A DNA stretch of 11,670 nt. Origin: Bacteroidetes bacterium UBA7368 (lineage in GTDB: Bacteria > Bacteroidota > Rhodothermia > Rhodothermales > UBA10348). The DNA lies in NCBI GenBank assembly GCA_002469915.1, contig DKOG01000105.1, forward strand, positions 16,417-28,086. The letters are read 5' to 3'. The first letter of the stretch is position 1. Every line of letters starts with the position of its first letter. Of the stretch, positions 1-6,836 are shown in pieces. A program made the translations under genes and the position numbers. A model generated the notes under the pieces. It saw nothing but the letters and a program-made list of their open reading frames with translations, searched no databases and was not told the origin of the DNA.

Positions 1-33
1 GGCAGGCCCGGAAAATAACAACTCATTGGACAC

Positions 34-612
34 ATGCGAACTCTCTCAATCTTTTTTGCTTTTTTGCTCATTCTCTCTTCGACGGCTTGTGCTCAAGAGC
101 GCGTAGCCTCTCCGCGAGGAGAAGCCTCAACCCAAATTGAAGGCAGTTGGATCGTTGTGGAGTATGGACGTCCCATTTTAAGAGGCCGCACTGAAGTGTT
201 CGGAACAGGCGACGAATACGGCGTGGACATAACCGGTGGCGCACCTGTTTGGCGAGCAGGAGCCAACCAAAGTACCCGATTCATGACTGAAAGTGATCTA
301 AACATCGGGGGAGCAGACCTTCCAGCCGGGGAATATTCACTTTTTGTGGATCTAAGCGGTAATGAATGGACGCTTATTCTTTCCAATCACAAAGCCCGTC
401 CACAATCCCGATCAGAAGAGCCAGGAATTTGGGGCGCCTACGACTACTCAGCCGATCTAGACGTCCTCAGAGTACCCATGCAAAAAGTGAATTCCAGCGT
501 ATCTCATGATCAGCTCACGATGGCGTTCTACGATGTCTCTACAACTGATGGCACGTTTGCCATCATGTGGGAAGATCAGGTGGCAACCGTATCGTTTGAA
601 CTCACCAAGTGA
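34..612 (+). CDS. Secreted DUF2911 family protein
   Basis: A 192-residue protein of unknown biochemical role, belonging to the DUF2911 family as I recognise it. Residues 1-20 are a type I signal peptide with a hydrophobic core (FFAFLLILSS), an Ala-Cys-Ala cleavage site and Gln21 as the expected first mature residue, so it is probably periplasmic or surface exposed. The family core spans about residues 41-170: VEYGRPILRGR, WRAGANQSTRF, then LPAGEYSLF followed by WTLILSN, and a C-terminal beta-rich half ending in a strand-like VATVSFEL. The length is normal for the family. Only 33 nt precede the ATG in the window and no strong ribosome-binding site is visible, so the promoter cannot be judged. 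It converges on the rhodanese gene with 39 nt between stops. Family identity is secure; no function should be inferred. Confidence 0.9.
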   Translation: MRTLSIFFAFLLILSSTACAQERVASPRGEASTQIEGSWIVVEYGRPILRGRTEVFGTGDEYGVDITGGAPVWRAGANQSTRFMTESDLNIGGADLPAGEYSLFVDLSGNEWTLILSNHKARPQSRSEEPGIWGAYDYSADLDVLRVPMQKVNSSVSHDQLTMAFYDVSTTDGTFAIMWEDQVATVSFELTK

Positions 613-651
613 GATAAACGAAGGAGAACATACTGAATGGATGAACGGACG

Positions 652-1539
652 CTACCGCCCGGTTTCTACCGGGAAACTGGTGTTGTTACTCCAGTCAGAG
701 AACGACCCATCATACAGCGCCACGTTCAAGCCGAGATTCCTTGCCACGAAATAGGCATAGGAGGCTTTCATTCCGGTGCGGCAATACACAATGACTCGCT
801 CGCCGATTACAGGATAGTCTTTCGACAGATCCGACACTGGCCGCATCAATCCATCGTCCGTAAGGTTCATCTGCCAGTCCATTGAAATGGCTCCGGGTAT
901 ATGTCCGGGACGCGTAATCCCGTTTCCAGGTTTCTCGCCTGAATACTCTCCGATAGAGCGAGCATCTATAATGGCCACCTCTCCTATTGAGGACTCTAGT
1001 TGATTGGCCGTCACAATACGCTGAGGATGCACCTTGACACGATACCTACCAGACATGATTGGAGAGGTAGCTTCCGTTGAAATGGCTCCGTCTTCGGCCT
1101 GCCATGCTGCGAAGCCTCCATCCAATACCGACATCTTTCCGTGGCCCATATAATCCAAGGCTAGAAAGGCCCGTGTAGCTGCTAATCCGTTCATTTCGCC
1201 ATACAACACTACATATGTATCGTTCGAAATGCCGACCGATTCGAATATATCTTGCAACGCTTTCCAGTCAGATAGCATTCTCTGCTGGGCGTCTCTGGTG
1301 ACTGCAATGTGATTGAGCGAAAGAAACCGCGCCCCTTCAATGTGACCCGTCCTGTAATCCGAACTATCCCGTGCAACATGCAGCACTACCACATCAGAGT
1401 TCGGCATCAGGTCTATCAATTCCGAGGCACTAATCGAAAAGCCGGACTCGTTGGACGTCTGAGCATAGACATCTGAAGTAAGACCGAGTACCGAAAGAAG
1501 CAAGAAAAGCGTGCTCAAACGCCGAACGAAAGCATACAT
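652..1539 (-). CDS. Exported tandem-rhodanese sulfurtransferase
   Basis: A 295-residue sulfurtransferase of the thiosulfate:cyanide/mercaptopyruvate type. Residues 1-26 are a signal peptide (LFLLLSVLGL core, cleavage after VYA, then Gln27), so it should act outside the cytoplasm. The N-terminal rhodanese domain (about 35-155) contains the CH2A-like GHIEGARFLS and an inactive loop (YGEMNGLA) without cysteine. The C-terminal domain (about 175-290) contains IDARSIGEYSG, the GHIPGAIS motif and the catalytic loop CRTGMKAS with Cys253. A cysteine-free first domain and an active second domain is the normal arrangement for this family. The loop begins CR like thiosulfate sulfurtransferases rather than CG like mercaptopyruvate enzymes, but has Lys where Arg or Thr is commoner, so the donor substrate is uncertain. 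There is no clear Shine-Dalgarno upstream of the ATG. It lies 127 nt downstream of the helicase gene on the same strand and may have its own promoter. Confidence 0.92.
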   Translation of the reverse strand: MYAFVRRLSTLFLLLSVLGLTSDVYAQTSNESGFSISASELIDLMPNSDVVVLHVARDSSDYRTGHIEGARFLSLNHIAVTRDAQQRMLSDWKALQDIFESVGISNDTYVVLYGEMNGLAATRAFLALDYMGHGKMSVLDGGFAAWQAEDGAISTEATSPIMSGRYRVKVHPQRIVTANQLESSIGEVAIIDARSIGEYSGEKPGNGITRPGHIPGAISMDWQMNLTDDGLMRPVSDLSKDYPVIGERVIVYCRTGMKASYAYFVARNLGLNVALYDGSFSDWSNNTSFPVETGR

Positions 1540-1597
1540 GACGAAATCGATTTGGATGAAAGTAGGGTCATAGAAGACACAAGATACAACACTTGTT

Positions 1598-1609
1598 ATG
1601 ACTTGTCAT
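1598..1609. promoter_or_regulatory. Short inverted repeat upstream of the rhodanese gene, possible operator
   Basis: ATGAC-TT-GTCAT is a 5-2-5 inverted repeat about 60 nt upstream of the rhodanese start codon, in the 127-nt gap after the helicase stop. An overlapping direct repeat of CTTGT (two copies 10 bp apart) and an upstream ACAAG add further symmetry. The position fits an operator or activator site. No regulator is encoded nearby and arms this short arise by chance, so this is a weak call. Confidence 0.2.
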
Positions 1610-1666
1610 TACATCCTTAACAAATCACCAGCGCATGCGACAAACAGGAAACTCCTTGCTGGGATA

Positions 1667-3499
1667 TTACCCGCGAGATCTACGCTCTTTTCTAGCTTTT
1701 CTTCCGTCAGATGACTTCCGTCCGGAGCTTCCTGAATGCCCTCCAGATCTTCGACTAGCCGTCGACTTCTTTCTAGCGGCACTTTTCGCTCCGCCACGCC
1801 CCTTAGAAAACTCCTGATCCGTTGCAGACATACGCAGACGCTGTCCACACACGATTACCCCTTTAAGCTCCTTGAGCACATCATTGGGCATACCTTTCGG
1901 AAGGTCAATCAAGCTGAATTCATTGTGGATATCAATATGTCCGATGTGAGCGGCATCCAAACCAGACTCATTGGCAATAGCGCCAACAATGTTGCCTGGT
2001 TTAACTTCATGCGTATACCCAACCTCAATCCGGTACCGCTTCATTCCGTGAGAAACTTGGCTCGAACGATCTCTTTTATTTCGCGGCTTTGAATCTCTTC
2101 GGGAAGCAGACTCTCCGTAGTCGCGACGAGGCTCAGACCGAGGAGTACGCTCTTCTCGTTCGCCTCTTACAGCGGCCCGCAGTCGAGATTCGTCTCCTCC
2201 AATTGCCATTTTCGCAAGGGCCGCTGCTATCTCGACCGCAGGAATATCATGCTCCTGCTGATACTGGTCCACCAGACTTTGCATGAAGTCTAGTTCGCCT
2301 TCTGATAACGTATCCGTAATCCGTTGCTTAAAGTCTGCGATACGCTTGTTATGCACCATTTCTATGGTAGGCAGTTCCAAGCGATCCATTCGCTGCCGCG
2401 TAGCTTTTTCAATAGCTCCGAGCATACGTCTTTCTCGAGGTGAAACGAACAAAATGGCCTGACCAGTTCGCCCGGCGCGTCCTGTCCTTCCAATTCGATG
2501 AACGTACGCCTCTGTTCCACTAGGTATGTCGTAATTAACCACATGGCTGATACGATCCACATCGAGCCCTCGCGCTGCAACATCGGTTGCAACAAGGATA
2601 TCAATGGACCCTTTTTTCAATTTCGTAATCATCTGCTCACGCTGGTTCTGCGCCATATCTCCGTTTAGAGCGGAAGCCGAAAAACCACGAGCTTCAAGAC
2701 GTTCGGCCACTCTCGTAGTGGCTACTCTTGTTCGAACAAAAATGAGCATTGCATCAAAAGGCTCGACCTCAAGGATTCGAGTCAGCGCATCCATTTTGTG
2801 CAACCCACTCACCGGCCAGAATCGCTGGCGGATGGTTTCGGCCGTTGCTGTCTTGGCCTTGATGGATACCTCTTCGGGATTCCTCAGGTGCCGCTTGGCA
2901 ATAGACCGAATTTCCCTTGGCATGGTTGCCGAAAATAAAGCAACCTGTCTCGTATCGGGAGTTTGCTCGAGCACCCATTCTACATCGTCGATGAAACCCA
3001 TTTTGAGCATTTCATCTGCTTCATCAAGAACGATCGCTTGCAGATTGTCCAACCTGAGCGTGCCCTTCTTCATGTGATCGATCACGCGACCAGGCGTACC
3101 AACTACGACATGTACCCCACGCTTGAGCTGTCGAATCTGTCCGCCATATTCCTGCCCACCATAAACGGGAAGTACATGAAATCCTCGAATGTGGGAAGCG
3201 TAACGCTGAAAAGCTTCAGCGACCTGAATGGCCAACTCGCGGGTAGGAGTTAGAACCATTACTTGGATTTTGTGCAGCTCTGTGTCCGTCCGTGCAAGAA
3301 GCGGAAGGGCAAATGCTGCCGTTTTTCCAGTTCCTGTTGGGGCTCGACCAATCAAATCCAAACCCTGCATCAAGTAGGGTATGGCTTGAGCCTGGATGGG
3401 GGAAGGAGTTTCGTAACCGAGTTCGTCGATTGCTGCCTGCAAAGGAGCAGGCAGATTTAGGTCTTTGAACGAGGTTTCTGAGGCAGGAGATTCAGACAT
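1667..3499 (-). CDS. deaD: DEAD-box ATP-dependent RNA helicase with DbpA-type RNA-binding domain
   Basis: A 610-residue cytoplasmic RNA helicase of the DeaD/CsdA type, which unwinds short RNA duplexes using ATP in ribosome assembly and mRNA turnover. All motifs are in order: Q-motif at TPSPIQAQAIP (31-41), Walker A as PTGTGKT (54-60), PTREL (85-89), TPGR (135-138), DEAD (159-162), SAT (190-192), the ARGLD motif (309-313) and HRIGRTGR (334-341). Residues about 440-480 are an Arg/Ser-rich linker. About 486-558 form a DbpA-type RNA-binding fold (KRYRIEVGYTHEVKPGNIVG through GQRLRMSA). The last 50 residues are a basic Ser/Lys/Arg/Gly tail likely to add nonspecific RNA affinity. The ATG has AGGA 8 nt upstream and an exact TAnnTTTG box 50 nt upstream. 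Homologues are often cold induced; nothing in the sequence proves that here. The symbol is by family resemblance to DeaD/CsdA rather than proven orthology. Confidence 0.96.
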   Translation of the reverse strand: MSESPASETSFKDLNLPAPLQAAIDELGYETPSPIQAQAIPYLMQGLDLIGRAPTGTGKTAAFALPLLARTDTELHKIQVMVLTPTRELAIQVAEAFQRYASHIRGFHVLPVYGGQEYGGQIRQLKRGVHVVVGTPGRVIDHMKKGTLRLDNLQAIVLDEADEMLKMGFIDDVEWVLEQTPDTRQVALFSATMPREIRSIAKRHLRNPEEVSIKAKTATAETIRQRFWPVSGLHKMDALTRILEVEPFDAMLIFVRTRVATTRVAERLEARGFSASALNGDMAQNQREQMITKLKKGSIDILVATDVAARGLDVDRISHVVNYDIPSGTEAYVHRIGRTGRAGRTGQAILFVSPRERRMLGAIEKATRQRMDRLELPTIEMVHNKRIADFKQRITDTLSEGELDFMQSLVDQYQQEHDIPAVEIAAALAKMAIGGDESRLRAAVRGEREERTPRSEPRRDYGESASRRDSKPRNKRDRSSQVSHGMKRYRIEVGYTHEVKPGNIVGAIANESGLDAAHIGHIDIHNEFSLIDLPKGMPNDVLKELKGVIVCGQRLRMSATDQEFSKGRGGAKSAARKKSTASRRSGGHSGSSGRKSSDGRKARKERRSRG

Positions 3500-3548
3500 C
3501 AGCTATTCCTCAGAATAGGGTTACGACTAAAAAAACGAGTGCGAACGG

Positions 3549-3556
3549 CAAATATA
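3549..3556 (-). promoter_or_regulatory. Bacteroidota-type -7 promoter box for the helicase
   Basis: On the minus strand this reads TATATTTG, an exact match to the TAnnTTTG -7 consensus used by the primary sigma factor of Bacteroidota. It lies 50 nt before the helicase ATG, implying a leader of roughly 40 nt. I see no clean TTTG-like -33 box at the usual distance; the region upstream is T-rich. An exact match (six fixed bases) in a short upstream window is unlikely but not impossible by chance. Confidence 0.4.
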
Positions 3557-3626
3557 CCCGAAAAATGGCTATTCATTGAAGAAGAATAGGCTCATTAAAC
3601 AACATCAGGGCCTAAAAGCAAGCGTT

Positions 3627-3661
3627 CAAGGCCTATTGAGTAGGGCTTGTTGGGTAGGGCT
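3627..3661. repeat. Hairpin and direct-repeat cluster in the gap upstream of the helicase
   Basis: The region contains a 9-bp hairpin with one mismatch (CAAGGCCTA at 3627-3635, loop TTGAG, TAGGGCTTG at 3641-3649). TAGGGCT is repeated directly at 3641-3647 and 3655-3661 (14-bp period), and a further GGCCTA copy occurs at 3609-3614. Read on the minus strand, the hairpin is followed after about 8 nt by CTTTT, so it could end transcripts coming from the PhnA operon. It could equally be a structured leader or a decayed repeat element. No coding potential is apparent. Confidence 0.35.
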
Positions 3662-3689
3662 AGCTCGTTAGCAAAATTCGCCGCTCAAC

Positions 3690-3719
3690 AGCCTCTCTTA
3701 TACCATCAGACTAGAGGCT
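3690..3719 (-). terminator. Candidate terminator hairpin after the small ORF downstream of PhnA
   Basis: AGCCTCT and AGAGGCT form a 7-bp perfect stem, extendable by one wobble and one A-T pair, around a 16-nt loop. On the minus strand the structure starts about 10 nt after the stop codon of the 35-codon ORF. The sequence after the stem has only a weak T-run (AATTTT about 12 nt later), so intrinsic termination would be inefficient. Its position between the PhnA operon and the helicase promoter is the main support. Confidence 0.3.
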
Positions 3720-3729
3720 ATGCTCAATT

Positions 3730-3837
3730 CTATTTGAAATCAGGCTGTTTACCGCCCGGATCCTGCTCCCAGACTCGCTCATCGATTACGTACCAATTTC
3801 CATAATCACCTTCCCTCACCCATCGGTAATAGTACAT
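3730..3837 (-). CDS. Small 35-residue aromatic-rich ORF directly after PhnA
   Basis: An ATG-initiated 35-codon ORF beginning 9 nt after the PhnA stop codon and in the same reading frame, ending in TAG. The product starts MYYYRWVREGDYGNWYVIDE and is dense in Tyr and Trp (five Tyr and three Trp), ending in a charged, Pro/Gly-containing tail. AAGG lies close before the ATG, too close for an ideal ribosome-binding site, so translation may depend on reinitiation after PhnA. No membrane segment or signal peptide is seen and I do not recognise a family. It may be a real small protein, the product of readthrough of the PhnA TAG, or a leftover of a longer C-terminus. The alternating aromatic/charged pattern looks like a beta-rich fold fragment and argues against random sequence, but conservation is untested. 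Confidence 0.4.
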   Translation of the reverse strand: MYYYRWVREGDYGNWYVIDERVWEQDPGGKQPDFK

Positions 3838-3846
3838 GCCTTGAGG

Positions 3847-4416
3847 CTAATTGGACTTTTTGACAAACTTGGTCAGAATGACAATTCGCTGGCCATTTAC
3901 CCGTCCTTCTATGTGTTCAGGGTTCTCTTGAACCAGTGAAATAGTGCGAACCGCCGTTCCCCTTTTAGCCGTAAAGCCGGCCCCTTTCACTTCCAGGTCT
4001 TTAATCAACGTCACGGAATCACCGGATGCCAACACAACCCCATTGCTATCCCGATGTAGATCCACATCTACCTGAGGCAGGCCTTCTCCGGTAGCCTCGG
4101 CCCATGACTGGGTCTCATCATCGAGATACATCATATCCAGCAAATCCTGAGGCCAACCCTCGTCACGAAGTCGAGTTAACATGCGCCAAGCCATCACCTG
4201 CACGGCAGGCTCCTGACTCCACATACTGTCGTTCAAACATCTCCAGTGATGTACGTCGACCCGTTCTGGATTTTCGTACTGATCGAAACACGTAAGACAC
4301 ATTAATATGTGTTGACCCGAATCCGGAGGTACATCAAATACACGAAGAGATTCCTCGGACCCGCACAGCTCACAAACGGAACCACTACGCGCTCTCAACT
4401 CACTTTCTAGACTCAT
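3847..4416 (-). CDS. PhnA-domain zinc-ribbon protein
   Basis: A 189-residue cytoplasmic protein of the PhnA/YjdM family. The N-terminal zinc ribbon has CELC (Cys15, Cys18) and CLTC (Cys40, Cys43). A middle region of about 60 residues, rich in Trp and acidic residues, precedes the C-terminal PhnA domain (about 111-187) with DSNGVVLASGDSVTLIKDL, VKGAGFTAKRGT and the final GQRIVILTKFVKK. It is longer than E. coli YjdM because of the middle region, as in several Bacteroidota homologues I recall. Despite the name, family members are not established as phosphonate enzymes and the true role is unclear. I choose the ATG at 4416 over a GTG at 4422: the ATG overlaps the stop of the preceding methyltransferase-like gene as ATGA, which implies translational coupling, and AGAAGG lies 5 nt upstream. 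Confidence 0.88.
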   Translation of the reverse strand: MSLESELRARSGSVCELCGSEESLRVFDVPPDSGQHILMCLTCFDQYENPERVDVHHWRCLNDSMWSQEPAVQVMAWRMLTRLRDEGWPQDLLDMMYLDDETQSWAEATGEGLPQVDVDLHRDSNGVVLASGDSVTLIKDLEVKGAGFTAKRGTAVRTISLVQENPEHIEGRVNGQRIVILTKFVKKSN

Positions 4417-4874
4417 AACCACCTTCTTGTCCTCTGACGATACATATTAAAATCTTCTCCAAACCGTTTCTCCATGGCGCGCTCTTCCGGTGCTATCTGA
4501 AATCGATTCATATATGTGACGAAGAGAACGCAGCAGGCGACGGCCCATAGGCTTGATAGGTACAGTCCCCAAGAAATCAGTCCTAGAAGGAGCCCCAAAT
4601 ACATGGGGTTACGGGATACCTGATACACACCAGACGTTACTAGCGCAGATGCCTTTTCGGGCTGCATCGGATGCACGGTTGTGCCCACTTTCTTAAAGGA
4701 AATCACGCCCGACAGACCGAAATACGCTGCGCCGAGAAGCAAGGTCAAAATGACGATAAAGCGATTCCCTTCCAACATAGAAAATTGAGGAGGCAGCGAA
4801 GAAATACTCCACATTATCAAACCGAAAGCGCCGAAGACGGCGGCTGGGGGAATTTTAAGTTCAAGGGACTTCAA
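4413..4874 (-). CDS. Isoprenylcysteine carboxyl methyltransferase-like integral membrane protein
   Basis: A 153-residue membrane protein of the bacterial ICMT/PEMT-like superfamily. Hydrophobic segments lie at about residues 10-27, 39-60, 90-108 and 109-123. The SAM-binding signature is SGVYQVSRNPMYLGLLLG (81-98), followed by APEERAMEKRFGEDFNMYRQRTRRWL-type C-terminal features: EER at 130-132, the RFGE motif at 137-140 and Tyr145 followed by RQRTRRW. Bacterial members methylate diverse or unknown acceptors, so substrate is open. The frame stays open to an ATG at 4997, but the extra 41 residues look unlike the family. A TTG at 4874 is preceded by GAGGAGG with 5-nt spacing, and the family-like sequence (KSLELKIPPAAVFG) begins right there, so TTG is my start. 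It is the first gene of a coupled pair with PhnA. Confidence 0.87.
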   Translation of the reverse strand: MKSLELKIPPAAVFGAFGLIMWSISSLPPQFSMLEGNRFIVILTLLLGAAYFGLSGVISFKKVGTTVHPMQPEKASALVTSGVYQVSRNPMYLGLLLGLISWGLYLSSLWAVACCVLFVTYMNRFQIAPEERAMEKRFGEDFNMYRQRTRRWL

Positions 4875-4879
4875 GGTAA

Positions 4880-4886
4880 CCTCCTC
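4880..4886 (-). promoter_or_regulatory. Strong Shine-Dalgarno deciding a TTG start
   Basis: The minus strand reads GAGGAGG, then TTACC, then TTG. This near-perfect anti-16S complement with 5-nt spacing fixes the start of the ICMT-like gene at 4874 rather than at the upstream ATG. Together with the AAAGGAGG before the gene at 10186 it shows that this organism uses Shine-Dalgarno initiation for at least some genes. Confidence 0.75.
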
Positions 4887-4922
4887 GAATAGTGACAGGG
4901 CGAGTAAGATACTCGGCGGCGG

Positions 4923-4930
4923 CAAATAGA
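4923..4930 (-). promoter_or_regulatory. Weak TAnnTTTG-like box upstream of the ICMT-like gene
   Basis: The minus strand reads TCTATTTG, matching five of the six fixed bases of TAnnTTTG. TTGCAC begins 16 nt upstream of TATTTG and could serve as a -35/-33 element. The distance to the TTG start is about 49 nt, the same as for the helicase box. Partial matches of this kind are common by chance, so it is only a candidate within the 199-nt divergent gap (4875-5073). Confidence 0.25.
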
Positions 4931-5073
4931 ATGGTGAGGCATGTGTGCAATTGATGGCTCCCAAGAAGGCCGTTTGTCGCAAATATTCTCCGCTCAACTA
5001 CGCGCTCCTGCACGCACCTTTAATCGTTCCTAACTTGATTTGAGGAAAAATGTAATTAAGTAAGATCAATTAA

Positions 5074-6489
5074 ATGAAATTCTTCGTCACCGGTGCAACG
5101 GGATTCATTGGGCAAGCCCTGGTTTTGAGATTATTGAGAGACGGCCACGAAGTGAAAGCTCTCGTTCGAAGTGCAGATCGGGCGCGATCACTTCTCGGGG
5201 CGGACGTCGCTCTGTGCACTCGCCATGATGGCTCCATGGGGGAATCTCTTTCGGACTCAGAGGTAATCATCAATTTAGCAGGTAAGCCGCTTATTGGAGA
5301 TCGCTGGGATGATCGAACCCGCTCAGAAATTCGTTCTAGCCGAGTTGATCTCACGCAAGAAATAGTAGACTTGATTCCAGAAGACGGCAAAGAAAGGGTT
5401 CTCCTCTCTGCCAGCGCTGTTGGCGTTTATGGCAATCGAGGCGACGAAAAATTATCGGAAGAAGCACCTGCTGGATCCGGGTTTCTGGCTGAATTGTGCT
5501 CGGACTGGGAAGCCGCGGCTTTTGCAGCTGAGAAGAAAGGCGTCCGCGTAGCTTGCCTCCGAATTGGTGTTGTGCTCGATAGAGGAGGCGGTGCTCTCGC
5601 CCAAATGCTACTTCCCTTTCGCATGGGTGCAGGTGGTCCAATCGGATCGGGCAAGCAATTTGTCCCTTGGATTCATCGGAGAGATTTAGTCGAACTGTTT
5701 GTCGAGGCGGCTACAAATCCCGAATATATCGGCGCTGTTAATGCAACAGCTCCCCAGCCCGTCCCCTTTGCGAAGTTCGCCAAGTCTCTCGGCACTTCGC
5801 TACGTCGACCGGCCGTGATTCCGGTCCCAGGCTTCATGTTGAAAATCATTTTTGGTGACGCAGCTCAGGTTTTGTTAGAGGGACAGAATGCCGTACCCAC
5901 CAAAGCGCTTCAGTTCGGATTTACATTTGAATTTGAGACGCTGTCCGAGGCCTTCGATGATATCACCCAAAATCAGGGCGTTTCGATTACCCCATTCAAC
6001 GATGATCTTCCCGAATCAAGTTATCTTCAGAAACGAGTACCTCGCTATGCCCTTAAAACGAGAACCGTAATCCCAGCCCCTCTGAAAGACGTTTTTTCTT
6101 TCTTTTCCCAGGCTGAAAATCTTGGTATTCTCACTCCCCCATCAATGCAGTTCAATATCACTCGGAAAAGTGATGAAATGAAAGCTGGGATAATTATCGA
6201 GTATCGCCTAAAACTGGGCATCATACCTCTCTTCTGGCGTACGCGCATCGAACGCTTTGACATAGACGACCGGTTTGTAGACACTCAAGAAAAGGGCCCG
6301 TATTTATCTTGGTGGCATGAACACCGATTTGAAGAACAAGATGGCCATACCATTATGACAGATACGGTGCTCTACAGCGTTCCCATGGGTCGACTCGCAA
6401 ACACATTGGTCGTGGAGGACCAATTGAAGGAGGTCTTTTCTTATCGAACCTCCATGATGAGACTCAGGTTCAATGCAAAACCGTCCTGA
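5074..6489 (+). CDS. TIGR01777 sugar epimerase-like protein fused to an SRPBCC domain
   Basis: A 471-residue cytoplasmic two-domain protein. The first part is a TIGR01777/YfcH-type extended SDR. It has a Rossmann GATGFIG (7-13), then NLAG at 67-70, the family SASAVGVYGNRGD with Tyr119 but no Lys four residues later (normal for this family, unlike classic SDRs), DWEAAA around 144-149, LRIGVVLDRGGG and PWIHRRDL. A DUF1731 tail at about 244-292 contains RRPAVIPVPGFMLK and LLEGQNAVPTKALQFGF. From about 319 to 468 follows an SRPBCC/polyketide-cyclase-like domain: an RTVIPAPLKDVFSFFSQAENL start, ILTPP, a TRIERFDIDDRFVD stretch and WWHEHRFEE. Such SDR-SRPBCC fusions are known, but their substrate is not. 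The start codon lies at a strong family N-terminus (MKFFVTGATG). Ribosome-binding support is weak. Likely cotranscribed with the gene 4 nt downstream. Confidence 0.92.
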   Translation: MKFFVTGATGFIGQALVLRLLRDGHEVKALVRSADRARSLLGADVALCTRHDGSMGESLSDSEVIINLAGKPLIGDRWDDRTRSEIRSSRVDLTQEIVDLIPEDGKERVLLSASAVGVYGNRGDEKLSEEAPAGSGFLAELCSDWEAAAFAAEKKGVRVACLRIGVVLDRGGGALAQMLLPFRMGAGGPIGSGKQFVPWIHRRDLVELFVEAATNPEYIGAVNATAPQPVPFAKFAKSLGTSLRRPAVIPVPGFMLKIIFGDAAQVLLEGQNAVPTKALQFGFTFEFETLSEAFDDITQNQGVSITPFNDDLPESSYLQKRVPRYALKTRTVIPAPLKDVFSFFSQAENLGILTPPSMQFNITRKSDEMKAGIIIEYRLKLGIIPLFWRTRIERFDIDDRFVDTQEKGPYLSWWHEHRFEEQDGHTIMTDTVLYSVPMGRLANTLVVEDQLKEVFSYRTSMMRLRFNAKPS

Positions 6490-6493
6490 ATAG

Positions 6494-6814
6494 ATGGCTA
6501 AGTATTCCGTTTATGTGATCGAACTGGACCCCAAGATTCGGCAGATTCAAAAGTTCAGAAATCGCAATCCGCGAATGAATCCGCTGAAAGCGTGTTTCTA
6601 CGTGGGTAGTACCTGGCGTAGTCCGGACGAGCGGTATGACCAGCATAAACAGGGATACAAATCAAATAACTACGCGCAGAAATTTGGACTTCGCCTGCGC
6701 CCCGACCTATTTGAATCCTATAATCCTATTCCTTCCCGCAAAGATGCGGAAGAACTGGAAGTCTATTTAGCCCAACGGCTTAGAGGCAAAGGGCACGGCG
6801 TTTGGCAAGGATAG
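6494..6814 (+). CDS. GIY-YIG nuclease-superfamily-like small protein
   Basis: A 106-residue protein with a degenerate GIY-YIG pattern: YSVYVIEL (4-11) for the first strand, FYVGST (35-40) for the YIG strand, then SPDERYDQHKQG with Arg47 and His51, and an acidic helix DAEELEVYLAQRLRG (84-98) that can supply the metal-binding Glu. A 22-residue basic insertion separates the two strand motifs, and the protein ends GKGHGVWQG. The spacing fits a GIY-YIG fold and the probable catalytic Arg and Glu are present, so activity is possible; the natural substrate is unknown. It starts 4 nt after the stop of the SDR-SRPBCC gene and has no ribosome-binding site of its own, which suggests an operon with coupled translation. 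The assignment is by motif pattern only. Confidence 0.65.
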   Translation: MAKYSVYVIELDPKIRQIQKFRNRNPRMNPLKACFYVGSTWRSPDERYDQHKQGYKSNNYAQKFGLRLRPDLFESYNPIPSRKDAEELEVYLAQRLRGKGHGVWQG

Positions 6815-6836
6815 AAGGCGCTTTATCGCTCCTTCT
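6813..6836 (+). terminator. Candidate hairpin terminator after the GIY-YIG-like gene
   Basis: AGAAGG pairs with CCTTCT (6 bp). After one C/T mismatch two more G-C pairs close a 6-nt TTTATC loop. The hairpin overlaps the stop codon of the upstream gene and is followed by GGAAAATT, without a real T-tract, so it is at best a weak intrinsic terminator. It is the only strong structure at the end of this operon. Confidence 0.35.

Noticed and set aside
658..673. Perfect hairpin CCCGGT-TTCT-ACCGGG between convergent genes
   Set aside because: It lies within the last codons of the rhodanese gene and no T-tract follows on either strand, so it is not supported as a terminator.
637..885. Plus-strand ORF preceded by AAGGAG just after the DUF2911 gene
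   Set aside because: It is antisense to the 3' end of the rhodanese gene, whose family motifs are strong. The translated sequence has no recognisable features, and the purine run is likely chance.
2604..3253. Long plus-strand ORFs across the helicase gene
   Set aside because: They are shadows of a helicase gene with every DEAD-box motif in frame.
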